Shown here: piece after piece, positions 36,400 to 47,500 of the stretch
How positions within the stretch are numbered: the first letter of the stretch is position 1
How the letters are laid out: the number at the start of each line of letters is the position of its first letter
Virus record (IMG/VR): IMGVR_UViG_3300042908_000332
Span: 1-60,636 of that record
From: a virus
Length of the DNA: 60,636 nucleotides
Reading direction: 5' to 3' (one strand)
The notes under the pieces: model-generated
Database searches by the model: none
What the model was told of the DNA's origin: nothing
Seen by the model: only the letters and a program-made list of their open reading frames with translations
Translations under genes and position numbers: made by a program

Positions 36400-39300
36400 A
36401 TGAAGCAGCAACACCATCCTCAAGATATTAAAACTTACCAAAAAGGTATTAATTCCGATACCAATAATGAGTTCTTAGGATCTAGTGAACAAGGAGAGCA
36501 CGTAGATGCGCTTAATATGCGTAGTATCTCCATGGACGGGAATAACTTCGCTAAGAAAAAGATTAAAGGTGAATCTATATTGTTCCCCTTAATTGATAAT
36601 AGATGTAATCCTGTAGGTACAATTACATTTGTTGGTTATCAGTGCATGATGGCTCAGGAAATAAATGGTCACATTGTAGAAATATGGGCATCAACAAAAG
36701 AGGATGAATATCCTATTATTCGTGTTGATGGTGTCATTGTAGCATATAGTCAAAATTTACCATTTGATTTAGCTCATCCATTACAGTACGATAAGAACGA
36801 AAGCTGTGTAGGCGGTGAATTTTATGTAACAAACAACAATACACCTCCGTTAGTTTTCAATGTAAAAGACCTACTTGATAATTCGGGTGATGTAGATTGT
36901 ACTGAAAAGTATTTCTCTGAATTTCAGTTAGAAGCATACGAGATTCAAGTCTCAGCTATATTATACAAACCTGCCTTCATTAAACAAGATCCAAGCTCCT
37001 CAGGTTATGATTATGTCGTTGGTGGAACAGGGTTGAATGTTGGCAGTTACTCTTACGCATATAGATTTGTTGATTCAGAAGGTGAAACAACTGAGTTCTC
37101 TCCAATTACCGAGTTGATTCCGGTAGTTAGAAATGCTAGTCCTGCAAATGGACCGCAGTATCCATTCTCTAGAACGTTCTCTAGCGAGCCTAATGTCAGC
37201 GCTCCTACATCTTATGGTAATCACCTAAGGATTAGGTATCAGAACGATAATATGTTCGCTTATATCGAATTAAGAAGAGATTCATGGTATGCAGGAGATC
37301 CAATTGGTACACCGCCTGTATCTCAGGTTATCGCAAGTATTCCTGTTACTACGGGAATGAACGTTATAAATATATTAGATAAGGCTGATGCTTTATTTGA
37401 TGGCGCAACTGAATTAGATCCTGAAGAGCAATCATCTAATGGTGCCAACATAAGAAGGGCGAAAGCTATTCGATACTTCAATAGTCGACTATATTTAATG
37501 AATGTAGGCTATGAGTCAAGAGATATAGAAAATCAAGTTGAATTTGTTGACGATACTGCGACAGGAGTATTTCCTACTATCGAAAACTTAGGAACAGCAG
37601 GGCATAAACACGTGTATAATGCGGCTATGCATAAAAGTAATATGCGTGGTGAGAAAACAGGATTTGGAGTTGTTTTATTTGATAAGAGCAACAATCCGAC
37701 ATTTGCACTACCCATTCCTTCAGCATCAAACTTTGAATTCCCCAATAGAAGGGATGAGGTTTCAACTGACACATTAAATACGTCATATAAAGGTACTGTT
37801 CGTGCAGCTGATACCAATGGTGTTGTATCTGAAACTCATGAGGTATTTGACTTAGTAGATGCAGTAAACAAAACAGGCCAAGATGATACAGAAGATGAAG
37901 ATGGCTTGATGTATAACTATCGTTCTGATGCTGCGTTGCTTCCTGATTGGTGGGAGTATACTAAGGCTCAAATGAATCCTGTATCTCAATTTGACACTAA
38001 AAGCAAACTAAATAAAGCGGTAAATAAACAAGTTGCACTTGATTCAGGGAATACTTGGATTGATTATTTTCCTAAAGGATTTGGTGCTAATTATTACGCA
38101 CAGGGATTTGCATTTAAGGGTATTCAATCTTATCCTGATTGGGCTGATGGTTTTTCAGTTGTACAAACAGAACCTGCTAAACGTGTAGTTGCTCAAGGAT
38201 TGGGATTCTACTCTTTGATTCCTGCTGGTGCTACTGCTGGGTCAGATACTCAAAAAGAAACAAATGCATTTTGGTCTTATTTTCCTGACCTTGATGTATT
38301 AAATCCTGAGATTGCTGAAGATCTTATTAACAATCCATCAACATATAGCTTGCAATTAGTTTCTCCATTGGGATATTTTTCAGAAGTCTACAATACAGAT
38401 AAGGCAGAGCTAGACAATAGAAGAAAAGGAGCTGATATTATCACTTACGCTAGAATCATTCGTGATTACAATAGCGCAACTGATTCAGATCAAATTAACC
38501 CTGGTCTTGGTCAAGATTCAGGAATATTAGATGCTTCTGATCCATCGAATACTTATAAATATGTAGCTTACGGAAGATATACTAATAATATATCAGGTGA
38601 TTCTCCAGCATTCCCTTCAAACGGAAACGGTAATGAAACATTTCCAATCATTGAAGCAGGTGATGTGACTACAAACTCAACTCGACAATCTTATTTTAGA
38701 ATTGTTGTTGATGACTCTATTACTGGAGCAATTTACAACGAGGCAGGAATGAATGGAGCTACTAACACTAATAACAATGCAGATGCTCCAGGTGTTATGG
38801 AGTGGAGGGAGCCAATGTATGTGATCAACCTTGTTAAAAATGTAGACATACCATCAGGTGTAACTACTGAATATAAATACGGTTCTTCATATGTTAAATT
38901 CAAGTCTTTAGTTCTTGAGTCGAGCGGAGCTGCAAATCAAAGTGCTATTTTAGTTTCTGAGCGTTGGGAAGATTGTATTCCTCAAATTGATGGACAAGTC
39001 AACAATGCATATACATCTGAAAAAAGATTTGTGTATTTAGATAATGGAAATGGAGTTGTTAAAAGATGGATGAATATTGAGTTTGAATCTGCACTTAATA
39101 AATCTATCATCTTAAGTAACTTAGCTGCTGCCGCTCCAGGACCATACAATGATCCTGTTCTCACTAGTGGATATGATATTTATGGAGTATACGGAAGCAC
39201 TGAATCAGCAGGTGATGGGGACAATATATGCCGTGTATTTACATTAAACTTTAATGAGATATTTGGATATGCTCCTTTTTCTGTAGTTCCTGCTGACTAT

Positions 39301-40986
39301 AAAGTATATGTGTACTATGACAATAGATTCCCTGTTCGGGTATTTGGAGGTGATACATATATCAATGAATCTATTTGGGCTCCAATTGACAACAACTATG
39401 GAAACAATGGCGAGCCTTCAAATGTAGAAGGCGGATGGATATTCCCTAGTAATGAGTTTAAGATGAACGCACCGTTCCCACTTAAAGCTTATGAGTTTGT
39501 GGATAACTATCCTATATGGCAAAATTCATCGCCTTGGAATTATGATTTTGGTTTTCACTTCCAATTCTGTGATAGCATAAAAGCTAATTCTGCATTCATT
39601 CGTCAAATGGTCACTGTATGGCCTGCGGAAACACGTGTGAATTTATCTTTTGCATTTAATGTAGAGCAACCTGATAAAGCAGTAAGCGATCAATACTATC
39701 CGTTAATTAATTACATACCAAGACCTTACAAGTGGGACTTGAGTGATCCAACGGATGCTGTTCAATTTGCTGATGACAACAATTTAATTCCTGATTACTT
39801 TGATGACTATGGTTATGAATGGAATCTATGGAATAATGGTGGGTTTAGATTCTTAATGAATGATTTGCAGACTAACATTGATTATTCAAAAAGTCAGACA
39901 AACAAAAGTTTCTTTACTAAACCTGTTGTAGGATTCGAAGAGCAGTTAGATTTCTGTACACGTATTCTATGGTCATTAAGAAGACCTGCTAATGCTCAAA
40001 ATGCACCATCTGTTAAAACATTCCCACTAGCTAATTACTTTGATATTTCTGATGATACAGGTGAAATTAAGTTTGGCTGGAGTGCTATGTCTGGAGATAA
40101 AGGAAATAATCTTTATGCATTTACAGATAGCGGCATATGCTTATTAGTTATAGATAAAAGAGTTATTCACGAAATTAACGCTAATGAACTTGCTACTATT
40201 GGCTCTGATGTTGGTGGTATTCTTAATCAGTTATGGATTGACAGGAGTATTGGAATGCATGATGAGACTTGGAGATCTTGGGCTGAATATTCTAATGCTC
40301 TCTTCTTTACTAATGGCATATCTGCTTACGCTTTTTCTGACAATCAGCTAAATGATATTGCTAGAACAGGATTCTTTGAATTACTTAACCGCAAATACAA
40401 TCAATTAATTGCTAATGGTTATGAGTCTAAGATGTCAGGTGGATTCAATGTACTTACAAAAGAGTACATAATGAATGTTGGTAATGAAGAAGAGTTTAGC
40501 ACTTTAATATATGGAACTCAACAAGCTTCATTGCAATGCCAAAGTTCTTATAACTACGATAAATACCTGTACTACAAAAACAGATTATTTGGAATGAAAA
40601 GCTCAGGAACATATGAGTTAGGCTTTGGAAACCAAATTAACGGTGAAGATATGCCTTGCTACTTGACAAATGTATCTGATGCTGTAATCATTGCAGATAA
40701 AGAATTTATTCGCATTCGTGTAAACTCAAATAGCAAGCCTGAGCAGATTTACTTCTACAAATCATATGATGACTATAAGACTGATACGTATGACTCTGTA
40801 GTGGATGCAAACGCTGTTCCATTAAGCATTAAGAACTATTTTGGTTACGAATGCTACATTCCTAGATCGATATATGCACCGTATGAGCGCAATCAGGGAA
40901 GAATGGTAATATTCAAGATTGTAAGCAGTGCTGACGAAGACTTCTTGGTCACAAGTACAGCGGTTCAGTACAAGGCTTTGAAATAA
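36400..40986 (+). CDS. Large tail-hub (muzzle/stabilisation-like) protein
   Basis: 1528 residues. The start (DIKTYQKGINSDTNNEFLGS then SEQGEHVDALNMRS) is the KG(I/M)N.D.......G.Y.DA.NMR pattern of podoviral tail tube/stabilisation proteins; crAss-like phages name the equivalent protein muzzle. After that it is beta-propeller-like with fibronectin-type turns (YSYAYRFVDSEGETTEFSPI), repeats, and near 1230-1400 conserved-looking segments (FGWSAMSGDKGNNLYAFTDS; GIGMHDETWRSWAEYSNALF). It should close the tail under the neck genes. Size and order support it; the family name is an inference. Confidence 0.78.
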   Translation: MKQQHHPQDIKTYQKGINSDTNNEFLGSSEQGEHVDALNMRSISMDGNNFAKKKIKGESILFPLIDNRCNPVGTITFVGYQCMMAQEINGHIVEIWASTKEDEYPIIRVDGVIVAYSQNLPFDLAHPLQYDKNESCVGGEFYVTNNNTPPLVFNVKDLLDNSGDVDCTEKYFSEFQLEAYEIQVSAILYKPAFIKQDPSSSGYDYVVGGTGLNVGSYSYAYRFVDSEGETTEFSPITELIPVVRNASPANGPQYPFSRTFSSEPNVSAPTSYGNHLRIRYQNDNMFAYIELRRDSWYAGDPIGTPPVSQVIASIPVTTGMNVINILDKADALFDGATELDPEEQSSNGANIRRAKAIRYFNSRLYLMNVGYESRDIENQVEFVDDTATGVFPTIENLGTAGHKHVYNAAMHKSNMRGEKTGFGVVLFDKSNNPTFALPIPSASNFEFPNRRDEVSTDTLNTSYKGTVRAADTNGVVSETHEVFDLVDAVNKTGQDDTEDEDGLMYNYRSDAALLPDWWEYTKAQMNPVSQFDTKSKLNKAVNKQVALDSGNTWIDYFPKGFGANYYAQGFAFKGIQSYPDWADGFSVVQTEPAKRVVAQGLGFYSLIPAGATAGSDTQKETNAFWSYFPDLDVLNPEIAEDLINNPSTYSLQLVSPLGYFSEVYNTDKAELDNRRKGADIITYARIIRDYNSATDSDQINPGLGQDSGILDASDPSNTYKYVAYGRYTNNISGDSPAFPSNGNGNETFPIIEAGDVTTNSTRQSYFRIVVDDSITGAIYNEAGMNGATNTNNNADAPGVMEWREPMYVINLVKNVDIPSGVTTEYKYGSSYVKFKSLVLESSGAANQSAILVSERWEDCIPQIDGQVNNAYTSEKRFVYLDNGNGVVKRWMNIEFESALNKSIILSNLAAAAPGPYNDPVLTSGYDIYGVYGSTESAGDGDNICRVFTLNFNEIFGYAPFSVVPADYKVYVYYDNRFPVRVFGGDTYINESIWAPIDNNYGNNGEPSNVEGGWIFPSNEFKMNAPFPLKAYEFVDNYPIWQNSSPWNYDFGFHFQFCDSIKANSAFIRQMVTVWPAETRVNLSFAFNVEQPDKAVSDQYYPLINYIPRPYKWDLSDPTDAVQFADDNNLIPDYFDDYGYEWNLWNNGGFRFLMNDLQTNIDYSKSQTNKSFFTKPVVGFEEQLDFCTRILWSLRRPANAQNAPSVKTFPLANYFDISDDTGEIKFGWSAMSGDKGNNLYAFTDSGICLLVIDKRVIHEINANELATIGSDVGGILNQLWIDRSIGMHDETWRSWAEYSNALFFTNGISAYAFSDNQLNDIARTGFFELLNRKYNQLIANGYESKMSGGFNVLTKEYIMNVGNEEEFSTLIYGTQQASLQCQSSYNYDKYLYYKNRLFGMKSSGTYELGFGNQINGEDMPCYLTNVSDAVIIADKEFIRIRVNSNSKPEQIYFYKSYDDYKTDTYDSVVDANAVPLSIKNYFGYECYIPRSIYAPYERNQGRMVIFKIVSSADEDFLVTSTAVQYKALK

Positions 40987-40990
40987 TTAT

Positions 40991-40998
40991 TAAATTTG
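40991..40998 (+). promoter_or_regulatory. Possible -7 box before the ejection-protein genes
   Basis: TAAATTTG, 14 bases before the ATG at 41013, in a 26-base AT-rich gap. No -33 element is clear. Confidence 0.4.
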
Positions 40999-41012
40999 AA
41001 AAAATATAGATT

Positions 41013-41672
41013 ATGGCTAATATATTAGGCGCATTAGGAAAAGTAGGAAGTGCTATTGCAGCTCCAGGAGTTGGTGAGGCAGCTCAATTAGCATTTTCAG
41101 GTGGCCAAGCCTTAATGGGCGCAATGAAAAATAAGCAAGCTAATGCTATGACTCCTCCGGCAGAAAGCGCTATGGAGCGCCAAATGCTAAATACTATCCG
41201 TAGACGTAGAAGAGCTATTGAGACAGGAACCGCCAATGCAGCACAGACCGCATCAGCTCGTCAGCTAGGTAAAACCATGATGACAAATGCGGCTAGAGCA
41301 GGAGGTCAAGTTAACTACGGTCAATACAATCAATTGATTGGAAATGCCATGGGTAACATTGCTGCTCAAACAGCACAACAGCTTAATCCTTTACTTGGCT
41401 TAGAGCAACAACAAACTACAGGTATGGTTAACCGTGCTACAGACCTTAGTTTACTACGTAGAAACGAAATGAAAGCTGATGCAGCTAGAATGCAACAGGC
41501 AGGCTCACAAAACTTACTTGCTACCATGGGTGCAGGTAAACTTAATTCAGAAAATAAAGGTCTTAAAGCACAAGCTGATAATCAAAATACTCAGATTAGT
41601 TCTTTGATGGCAATTATAAAAGATTTACAAGGCAAACTAGCTGCTCAACCAGCTGCAACAACAGGAAGTTAA
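41013..41672 (+). CDS. Small internal virion protein (alanine/glutamine rich)
   Basis: 219 residues, MANILGALGKVGSAIAAPGV at the start with a glycine/alanine amphipathic helix, then long helices (ERQMLNTIRRRRRAIETGTA; YNQLIGNAMGNIAAQTAQQL) and a coiled-coil end. T7-type internal core proteins are built like this and enter the cell membrane during DNA ejection. It is the first of four ejection-type genes. Homology is inferred from composition and order. Confidence 0.7.
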   Translation: MANILGALGKVGSAIAAPGVGEAAQLAFSGGQALMGAMKNKQANAMTPPAESAMERQMLNTIRRRRRAIETGTANAAQTASARQLGKTMMTNAARAGGQVNYGQYNQLIGNAMGNIAAQTAQQLNPLLGLEQQQTTGMVNRATDLSLLRRNEMKADAARMQQAGSQNLLATMGAGKLNSENKGLKAQADNQNTQISSLMAIIKDLQGKLAAQPAATTGS

Positions 41673-41673
41673 G

Positions 41674-44481
41674 ATGGCAAAACAGAGAAAAGGAATATCT
41701 AAAGCCTTAAAAAAAGGTAAAGTAGAATCAGGATTTACGATTAATGAATCTCCTGATGATGACTTAGGATTTGGTACTCCAAAAACAAAAGAAAAAAACT
41801 TAAGCCAAGCTGCTAAAGAGCAGAATGAATTTAATAAAAGATGGGCAAGTCCTTCAAGTGTTAGCTCTAAAAATTATGATAATTCTCCAGGTGAAGTTCC
41901 TGAAGAATATGATGGCAGCACTAATTCTTTTTCTGATTATAGAATTGTTGAAAATTGGAAGAAAGAAGATAAAGCTAGACAATTAGAGCCTGGCGCAGGT
42001 AATCCATCTGTACCAGGCTATACTAATTATACAGATCGTGATGCGAGAAAAATGGACCCTGTTTATGCTGATGCAGCTGGACTTGGTATTAATCAAATGA
42101 TGAGAAGAAAAGATGCAGGAACTCCCGTTTACGCAACTAAAGATCAGCCAACTTTAAATAATCCAAATGGAAAAGGTTTAGATCCTAAAATGGATTCAAT
42201 GCCAACTAAGGAAGCAGGAAGCATAGCCCCTACTCAAGGTAAATCATTAGTTGCCGCAGTACAACAAAACCCTGTTGCTCAAGTAACTCAGAATGAAATA
42301 CTTAATACAGGTGTTAAAGATGCATCTAGCCCATCTCAATTACAGCAGGCTGTACAGATATCTTCCGAAGCAAAAAAAGAAGCTGAGAAAATAGAAGGAA
42401 GTGTTGATGCAGCACTTGCAGACGCAGCAAAGGTAACTACTGCTCCTTATGGTTCATTTGATGAAGAGGACGCAGCATCAATGGCTACTGCACAAGCAGG
42501 AAATACAGCTCCTACTGGAAGTGTTCCAACTATAAATATTCAAGAACAAGCTACAGCAATACCTGGTGATGGAAGAACTGTTTCAAGCGTTGTATCCACT
42601 CAAGGACAAACTCCTACGCCTAGCTATCAACAAACTGCATCGACTCAAGATGTTCAGAATGGAGTTATTGATATGTATGCTAAAATTAATGAAGGCATTC
42701 CAAAGGCTGTGGTTGAGAAATTAGGCATTCAAGACTACTATCCTAATGTAGGTAGAGATATTGCAGTAGGGACGTTCTCAGGTAGCCGTATCGGTAGTCA
42801 GACTATCTATTCAGGTGCAGGCGCATTACTTCCCATGGGATTATATGATGCTAGAAAGAGAGCATTGTCTGAAGCAGCTAAAGAAAAGAAAAAGCAATTA
42901 GATAAATTCTTTGATGTTATTGAAACAGCTCCTCAATACTCTAAAGCAGTAAATGAGAGTTGGAACAATTGGTTAAATGAAAATTTAGCTAAATATAATT
43001 TCGATGCTGATAGGTTCTTGTCCGATCCTAATATGCGCAAAGAGTACGCTAAGAGGCTCTCTAACGCAAAAGATATTACTTATTGGACTACTTGGGCTGA
43101 TGGATATCTAAAAGACGCTGAAAAGAAAGAAAACTACGGTACTGCTGAAGGTATAAGAATTGCAGGAGAAATCAAAATGGCAGTAATTGATCACATGGAT
43201 GAGATTGCATCAGGCCAAAAAAGCTTGAAGGATTTCATTGATATTGACAAAGCCAAGCTATATCAGAACATTATTCCTCAAATGGATCTTATTGTCAAAG
43301 AAGCACTTGATCCAAATAGGATGGGTAAATCACCTATTAACATGAGAACAGGTGATGTTGAAGGTAAAATGGATCCTGAAGAATTTAAGCAACAGCGTGA
43401 TGAATTTGTCATAAAAGTAAAATCAGGAACTCTTGGAAAAGACGAGTATTTATCTGGATTTAAGAAGTTCTTTACTGGTGACTATGAGCAAATTATAGAT
43501 GGATTGATTGAAAGTGGTAAGTTTAGCGCAGAACAAAGAGATGCTGCTATTGATTACTTTGCAGGTCAAATGCAAGAGCAAATAGAAGTTAATCCTCAAT
43601 TTGTGGATAACGATGCTCTTGAGTATGCTAGATTAGCTGAAGATAGAAGACAGTTTGACGCTGAATTTGAAAGAAAGAAAGAGGAAGGCAAAACCCCTTG
43701 GACCGTAGCTAATGAGTTAATGAATAGAACTAATGGCAATACAGGTAAAACTATGCAACAAGAACTACTTGAGGCTAGAAGACAAGGATATACAGGGGAT
43801 AAACTTAAAACTTATATGCTTAGAAAAGCTAGAGAATTAGGATTCCCTAATGCTGAGTGGGACCCTAACTTAGGTACTGTTGTAATGAAGTCACCTGCTA
43901 GTCAGTATGAGGCAAACAATTACTTTCCTGTAAGTACAACTAATAAGGAAGCTTTCATTAAATTAATTGAGGTAAAAACAGTAAATGGCAAAAAAATAAA
44001 AACACCTGTTTCTATTGCAATTGATGAATTTGTTAATGACAAAAATGCTGCTAAAAAATATATGTTTACAGACGGAAGCAATGTAACCGATGAAGATTTA
44101 ACATCTTGGAAAGATGCTTACGGAAATAACAGGGTAGCCATTAAGCCATCTTCTTATGAAAGTTATTATGGTATTGCAGGAAGTCAAACTGGAAAACAAC
44201 GCCCTGTAAATAGCACAACTATTGTAGATTACGATCCACGCAGAGCTGTAAACATTAGAAACTCTACAGGTCAAGCATATGCAACTATTCCTGTTGAAGG
44301 AAAACCAGGTGAAAACAGAGCTGTAGCTTTAAAAGGTACTATTTTTGTTCCTGCTGATATTAATGACCCTACTCAAAGAAGGGTAGCTGATGGTATGTTT
44401 GGTAATGATGCTAAACAATTCCAATACACTCAGCAAGGTGAAACAAGCAGTTCTTCTAGTGGATCAATGAGTTCTCAATAG
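41674..44481 (+). CDS. Internal virion (cargo/ejection) protein, 935 aa
   Basis: 935 residues. The first 330 are low-complexity, glutamine/alanine/threonine/proline rich and likely unfolded (NPVAQVTQNEILNTGVKDAS). The rest is helical with an ordered domain after about 345 (NEGIPKAVVEKLGIQDYYPN, SGAGALLPMGLYDARKRALS). It ends in a serine run (SSSSSGSMSSQ). No enzyme motif seen. I infer a virion cargo protein because large unfolded-start proteins follow the tail hub in short-tailed Bacteroidota phages. Confidence 0.7.
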   Translation: MAKQRKGISKALKKGKVESGFTINESPDDDLGFGTPKTKEKNLSQAAKEQNEFNKRWASPSSVSSKNYDNSPGEVPEEYDGSTNSFSDYRIVENWKKEDKARQLEPGAGNPSVPGYTNYTDRDARKMDPVYADAAGLGINQMMRRKDAGTPVYATKDQPTLNNPNGKGLDPKMDSMPTKEAGSIAPTQGKSLVAAVQQNPVAQVTQNEILNTGVKDASSPSQLQQAVQISSEAKKEAEKIEGSVDAALADAAKVTTAPYGSFDEEDAASMATAQAGNTAPTGSVPTINIQEQATAIPGDGRTVSSVVSTQGQTPTPSYQQTASTQDVQNGVIDMYAKINEGIPKAVVEKLGIQDYYPNVGRDIAVGTFSGSRIGSQTIYSGAGALLPMGLYDARKRALSEAAKEKKKQLDKFFDVIETAPQYSKAVNESWNNWLNENLAKYNFDADRFLSDPNMRKEYAKRLSNAKDITYWTTWADGYLKDAEKKENYGTAEGIRIAGEIKMAVIDHMDEIASGQKSLKDFIDIDKAKLYQNIIPQMDLIVKEALDPNRMGKSPINMRTGDVEGKMDPEEFKQQRDEFVIKVKSGTLGKDEYLSGFKKFFTGDYEQIIDGLIESGKFSAEQRDAAIDYFAGQMQEQIEVNPQFVDNDALEYARLAEDRRQFDAEFERKKEEGKTPWTVANELMNRTNGNTGKTMQQELLEARRQGYTGDKLKTYMLRKARELGFPNAEWDPNLGTVVMKSPASQYEANNYFPVSTTNKEAFIKLIEVKTVNGKKIKTPVSIAIDEFVNDKNAAKKYMFTDGSNVTDEDLTSWKDAYGNNRVAIKPSSYESYYGIAGSQTGKQRPVNSTTIVDYDPRRAVNIRNSTGQAYATIPVEGKPGENRAVALKGTIFVPADINDPTQRRVADGMFGNDAKQFQYTQQGETSSSSSGSMSSQ

Positions 44482-44499
44482 AAATAAAGCCTCATTGGC

Positions 44500-44507
44500 T
44501 ATCTTTG
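44500..44507 (+). promoter_or_regulatory. -7 box before the 1555-residue gene
   Basis: TATCTTTG, 15 bases before the ATG at 44523. An AGCC/GGCT inverted repeat (44488-44500) just precedes it. Confidence 0.45.
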
Positions 44508-44522
44508 TATAAAATATAGATA

Positions 44523-47500
44523 ATGGAAGAAAACTTAATGCAGACTCAAACGGGTGGAACTGGAGAAACAATTCAACTTCAGACTCAAGAAACACCCTCT
44601 GCTGAACAATTTGATGTAAAGATAAATCCTCAAGTTGATAGTGAGCCACCTGCTCCTACGCAGCCAATAGAGCCTGTAAAACCAGTAACAGTTCCTACAC
44701 AACAAGAAGCACAACAACAAGCTATATTACCTACGGCACCAGTAGAGGAACCAACTCCTGCGCAACCCGTAGATGACTTGGATGCTATATTCAATGATGA
44801 TGAAATAGTAAAACCTAGACCATTATCTATTCCTAATCAACCTCCTAATCCTGAAACACCTAAGCTTGGTGAGATTACTGAAGTTGACACATCGTTTGTA
44901 AAGCCATTAAATATTGTTGAGGACGTAGAAATTCCCGAGCAAAAAGTAGAGCCTGAAAAACCTGTCGAGATTCCTGTTCCATTAGTTGAGGATCCCAATA
45001 ATCCAGGCATTCTTATTCAAGCTACTACTCCTAAACAAACTAGCACTGAGTACAATAACAAACCTGTTACAGTAACTAATCAGGGTCATGTTGTAAAGAA
45101 TACTGAAGTTAAAACAGCAGAAGCTAAACCCGATGGATTCTATAAGTACGGAGACAATATATATCAAAAGAAAGATGATCAGTGGTACAAGGATGTTACC
45201 GGACAAGGTGGATTTAAACTAATTGAAAAAGACGCTGAGGAACGTACCAAAGAATTAAACTTAAACGCTAGAACTCTTAACTATGATCCAAAAGGGGATT
45301 ATTATGTATACGACAAGCACCTTTATAAAAAGAAAGGTGATAATTGGTACAAAGAAGTAAAGGGTGAGTTTGTTAAGCTTAAGGAAGGTAACGTAGCTCA
45401 ACGCCAAGCTGAGTTGAATAGAAATGCTATTCCATATAGACCAGGAGGAAAGTCTTACGCTGTGAATATGGCTGAGAATATAATCACTCCTAAGTACGGT
45501 AGAATAGGTGACTTCAACTCATACAACTTATTAACATCGGGTGGTGATAAAACGGTTGCAGCAGGTATGTCATTTAGCTCTCTTACTGCACCTAAGATTG
45601 CAGCAAAAGACAGAATGTACAATGATGATGGTACGTATAATTTTAATTACGATGCTAATTATGCTAAGTCAACTCCTGAAAATAGAGCTGTCATAGATGC
45701 AGCTAATAAGCCTGTTTCACAACCTGTTGTTCCAATTTCATATTTGTTACCTTCTGTAAAGCTAGTCACAGGTCTTGATTTAAATGCTGTTAAGAATAGC
45801 GCAGAAGAACTTCAAGACCCTAAGTATCAACAAGCATTTTACAACGCATCTAACTTTGCTGAAAAAGACTTGATGACTATGTTTGCTGAAAACAATAAGT
45901 TATCTAAAGATCAGTTTACTCAGTTGGTAAAATACCAAGATCAAGTTAAGAAAATTGTTGGTGACGGAACGTACACTGCTGATAAGGCTAAGGCTTTGGC
46001 AGGTGTTATGGCTAGTACTGAAAATTTCTTTAATCAAGCAAGAGACGTAAACACATTTGTTAACGAGGCTTACTCTAAAGATATGAGCCTTGGTCAGTAT
46101 TCACTTGATCAGAAAAAGCAGGATTATATGGAGCAATTGAATCTCCGTGACAATTCTGATTTTCAAGATGCTGCTAAAGAATCATTTGAATCTACAGTTG
46201 CTATTGCTGACTTTATTCAGGAGAACATTGACTCAGGTAAAATGATGTATGACCGTGTTAATGGCGGATACAAATTCTCAAATAACATTAGCGAAACAGA
46301 AAAGAGATACATTGAAACTCAGTTGTCTAAGATGACATCTGACTACAACAAGCTAGAACAGGAAAATTATGCTTCTGTTCGTGGTGAAATCAGCGAGTTT
46401 AAAGGTGAACTATCGGGTATCAACGCTCAGATTAACTCACTTAAAAAACAGGCTCAAGGATTAAGTTCTGATGACCCTAGATTAAAAGAAATTAACGGTC
46501 AATTGTTTGGTCTTAATAAGCAAAAAGAGTTGCTTGAGAAAAAGATTGACAACAAAGAATCGTTGCTATCTACTGTATTCAAAACCGAACCACAAAAGTT
46601 TGCTAAGGAAACAGCTAAGAATCTTACTGAAACATCTCAGACTATTCTCTCTGCTATTCCTAAAGAGTTCAGTCCTAAGGAAAGATTTGACTTCTTTTAT
46701 CGCCAACTATCTACTGCTAATGATGGATTGGCTAAAGCAAATCAAATTGATGAGGAATATCTAACTAGACTTTCTAGAAGATTTAGAGATATGCTTGATT
46801 GGGGTGGATACTTCTCTCTTAGTGAAGCTGAGAAAGAGTATTTGCACAACAAGGCTATGCTCAATCAATTAGCACCATTATACTACAATAACGACTTTGG
46901 GATTACTAAATCTAGTGGTGACTTCTTTGAATCATTCATGAATGGATTCTCTAAAGCGTTGTTGCCTAATACATCAGCATCTGATGGTTACTTTGCTCAA
47001 TCTGAGGCAGCTAACACAATGAAAAGCTTCTTAGAGGAAAAAGGATTCACCGAAGAAGATATGCTTGATGAGGACGCTTTTAAAGAACTTGAGGATGCTA
47101 CACGTGTTGATTTCTTAAGTAGAGAGAATTGGGGTAATATGGTTGGTACAACAGCAGGAATTATTGTTCCTCTTATTGTTACCGAAATGGTTCCAGGATC
47201 AGCAGTTAAAGTAGGTAATTCCGTAGAAAAACTAGTAGCAGGAACTAACAATGTTCAAAAAGCAGCTCAGTATGTAAATAGAGCAACTGATGCTTTTGAT
47301 GCTGCTATGTCCACAACTAAATTAGGTAGATTCTTATTGCCTGCTGTAAAAGAAGGTGTTAAGTTCGAGGCTACAGGTAGATTGTTTGGATCTACAGAAG
47401 ATGAGATGTACTTCATGTCAGGTTTAATAGGTGGAGCTGCATCTAACGCATTTACTAAAGTACTTGCTAAAATGACACCGCCTCAAGCCGCTAAATACAT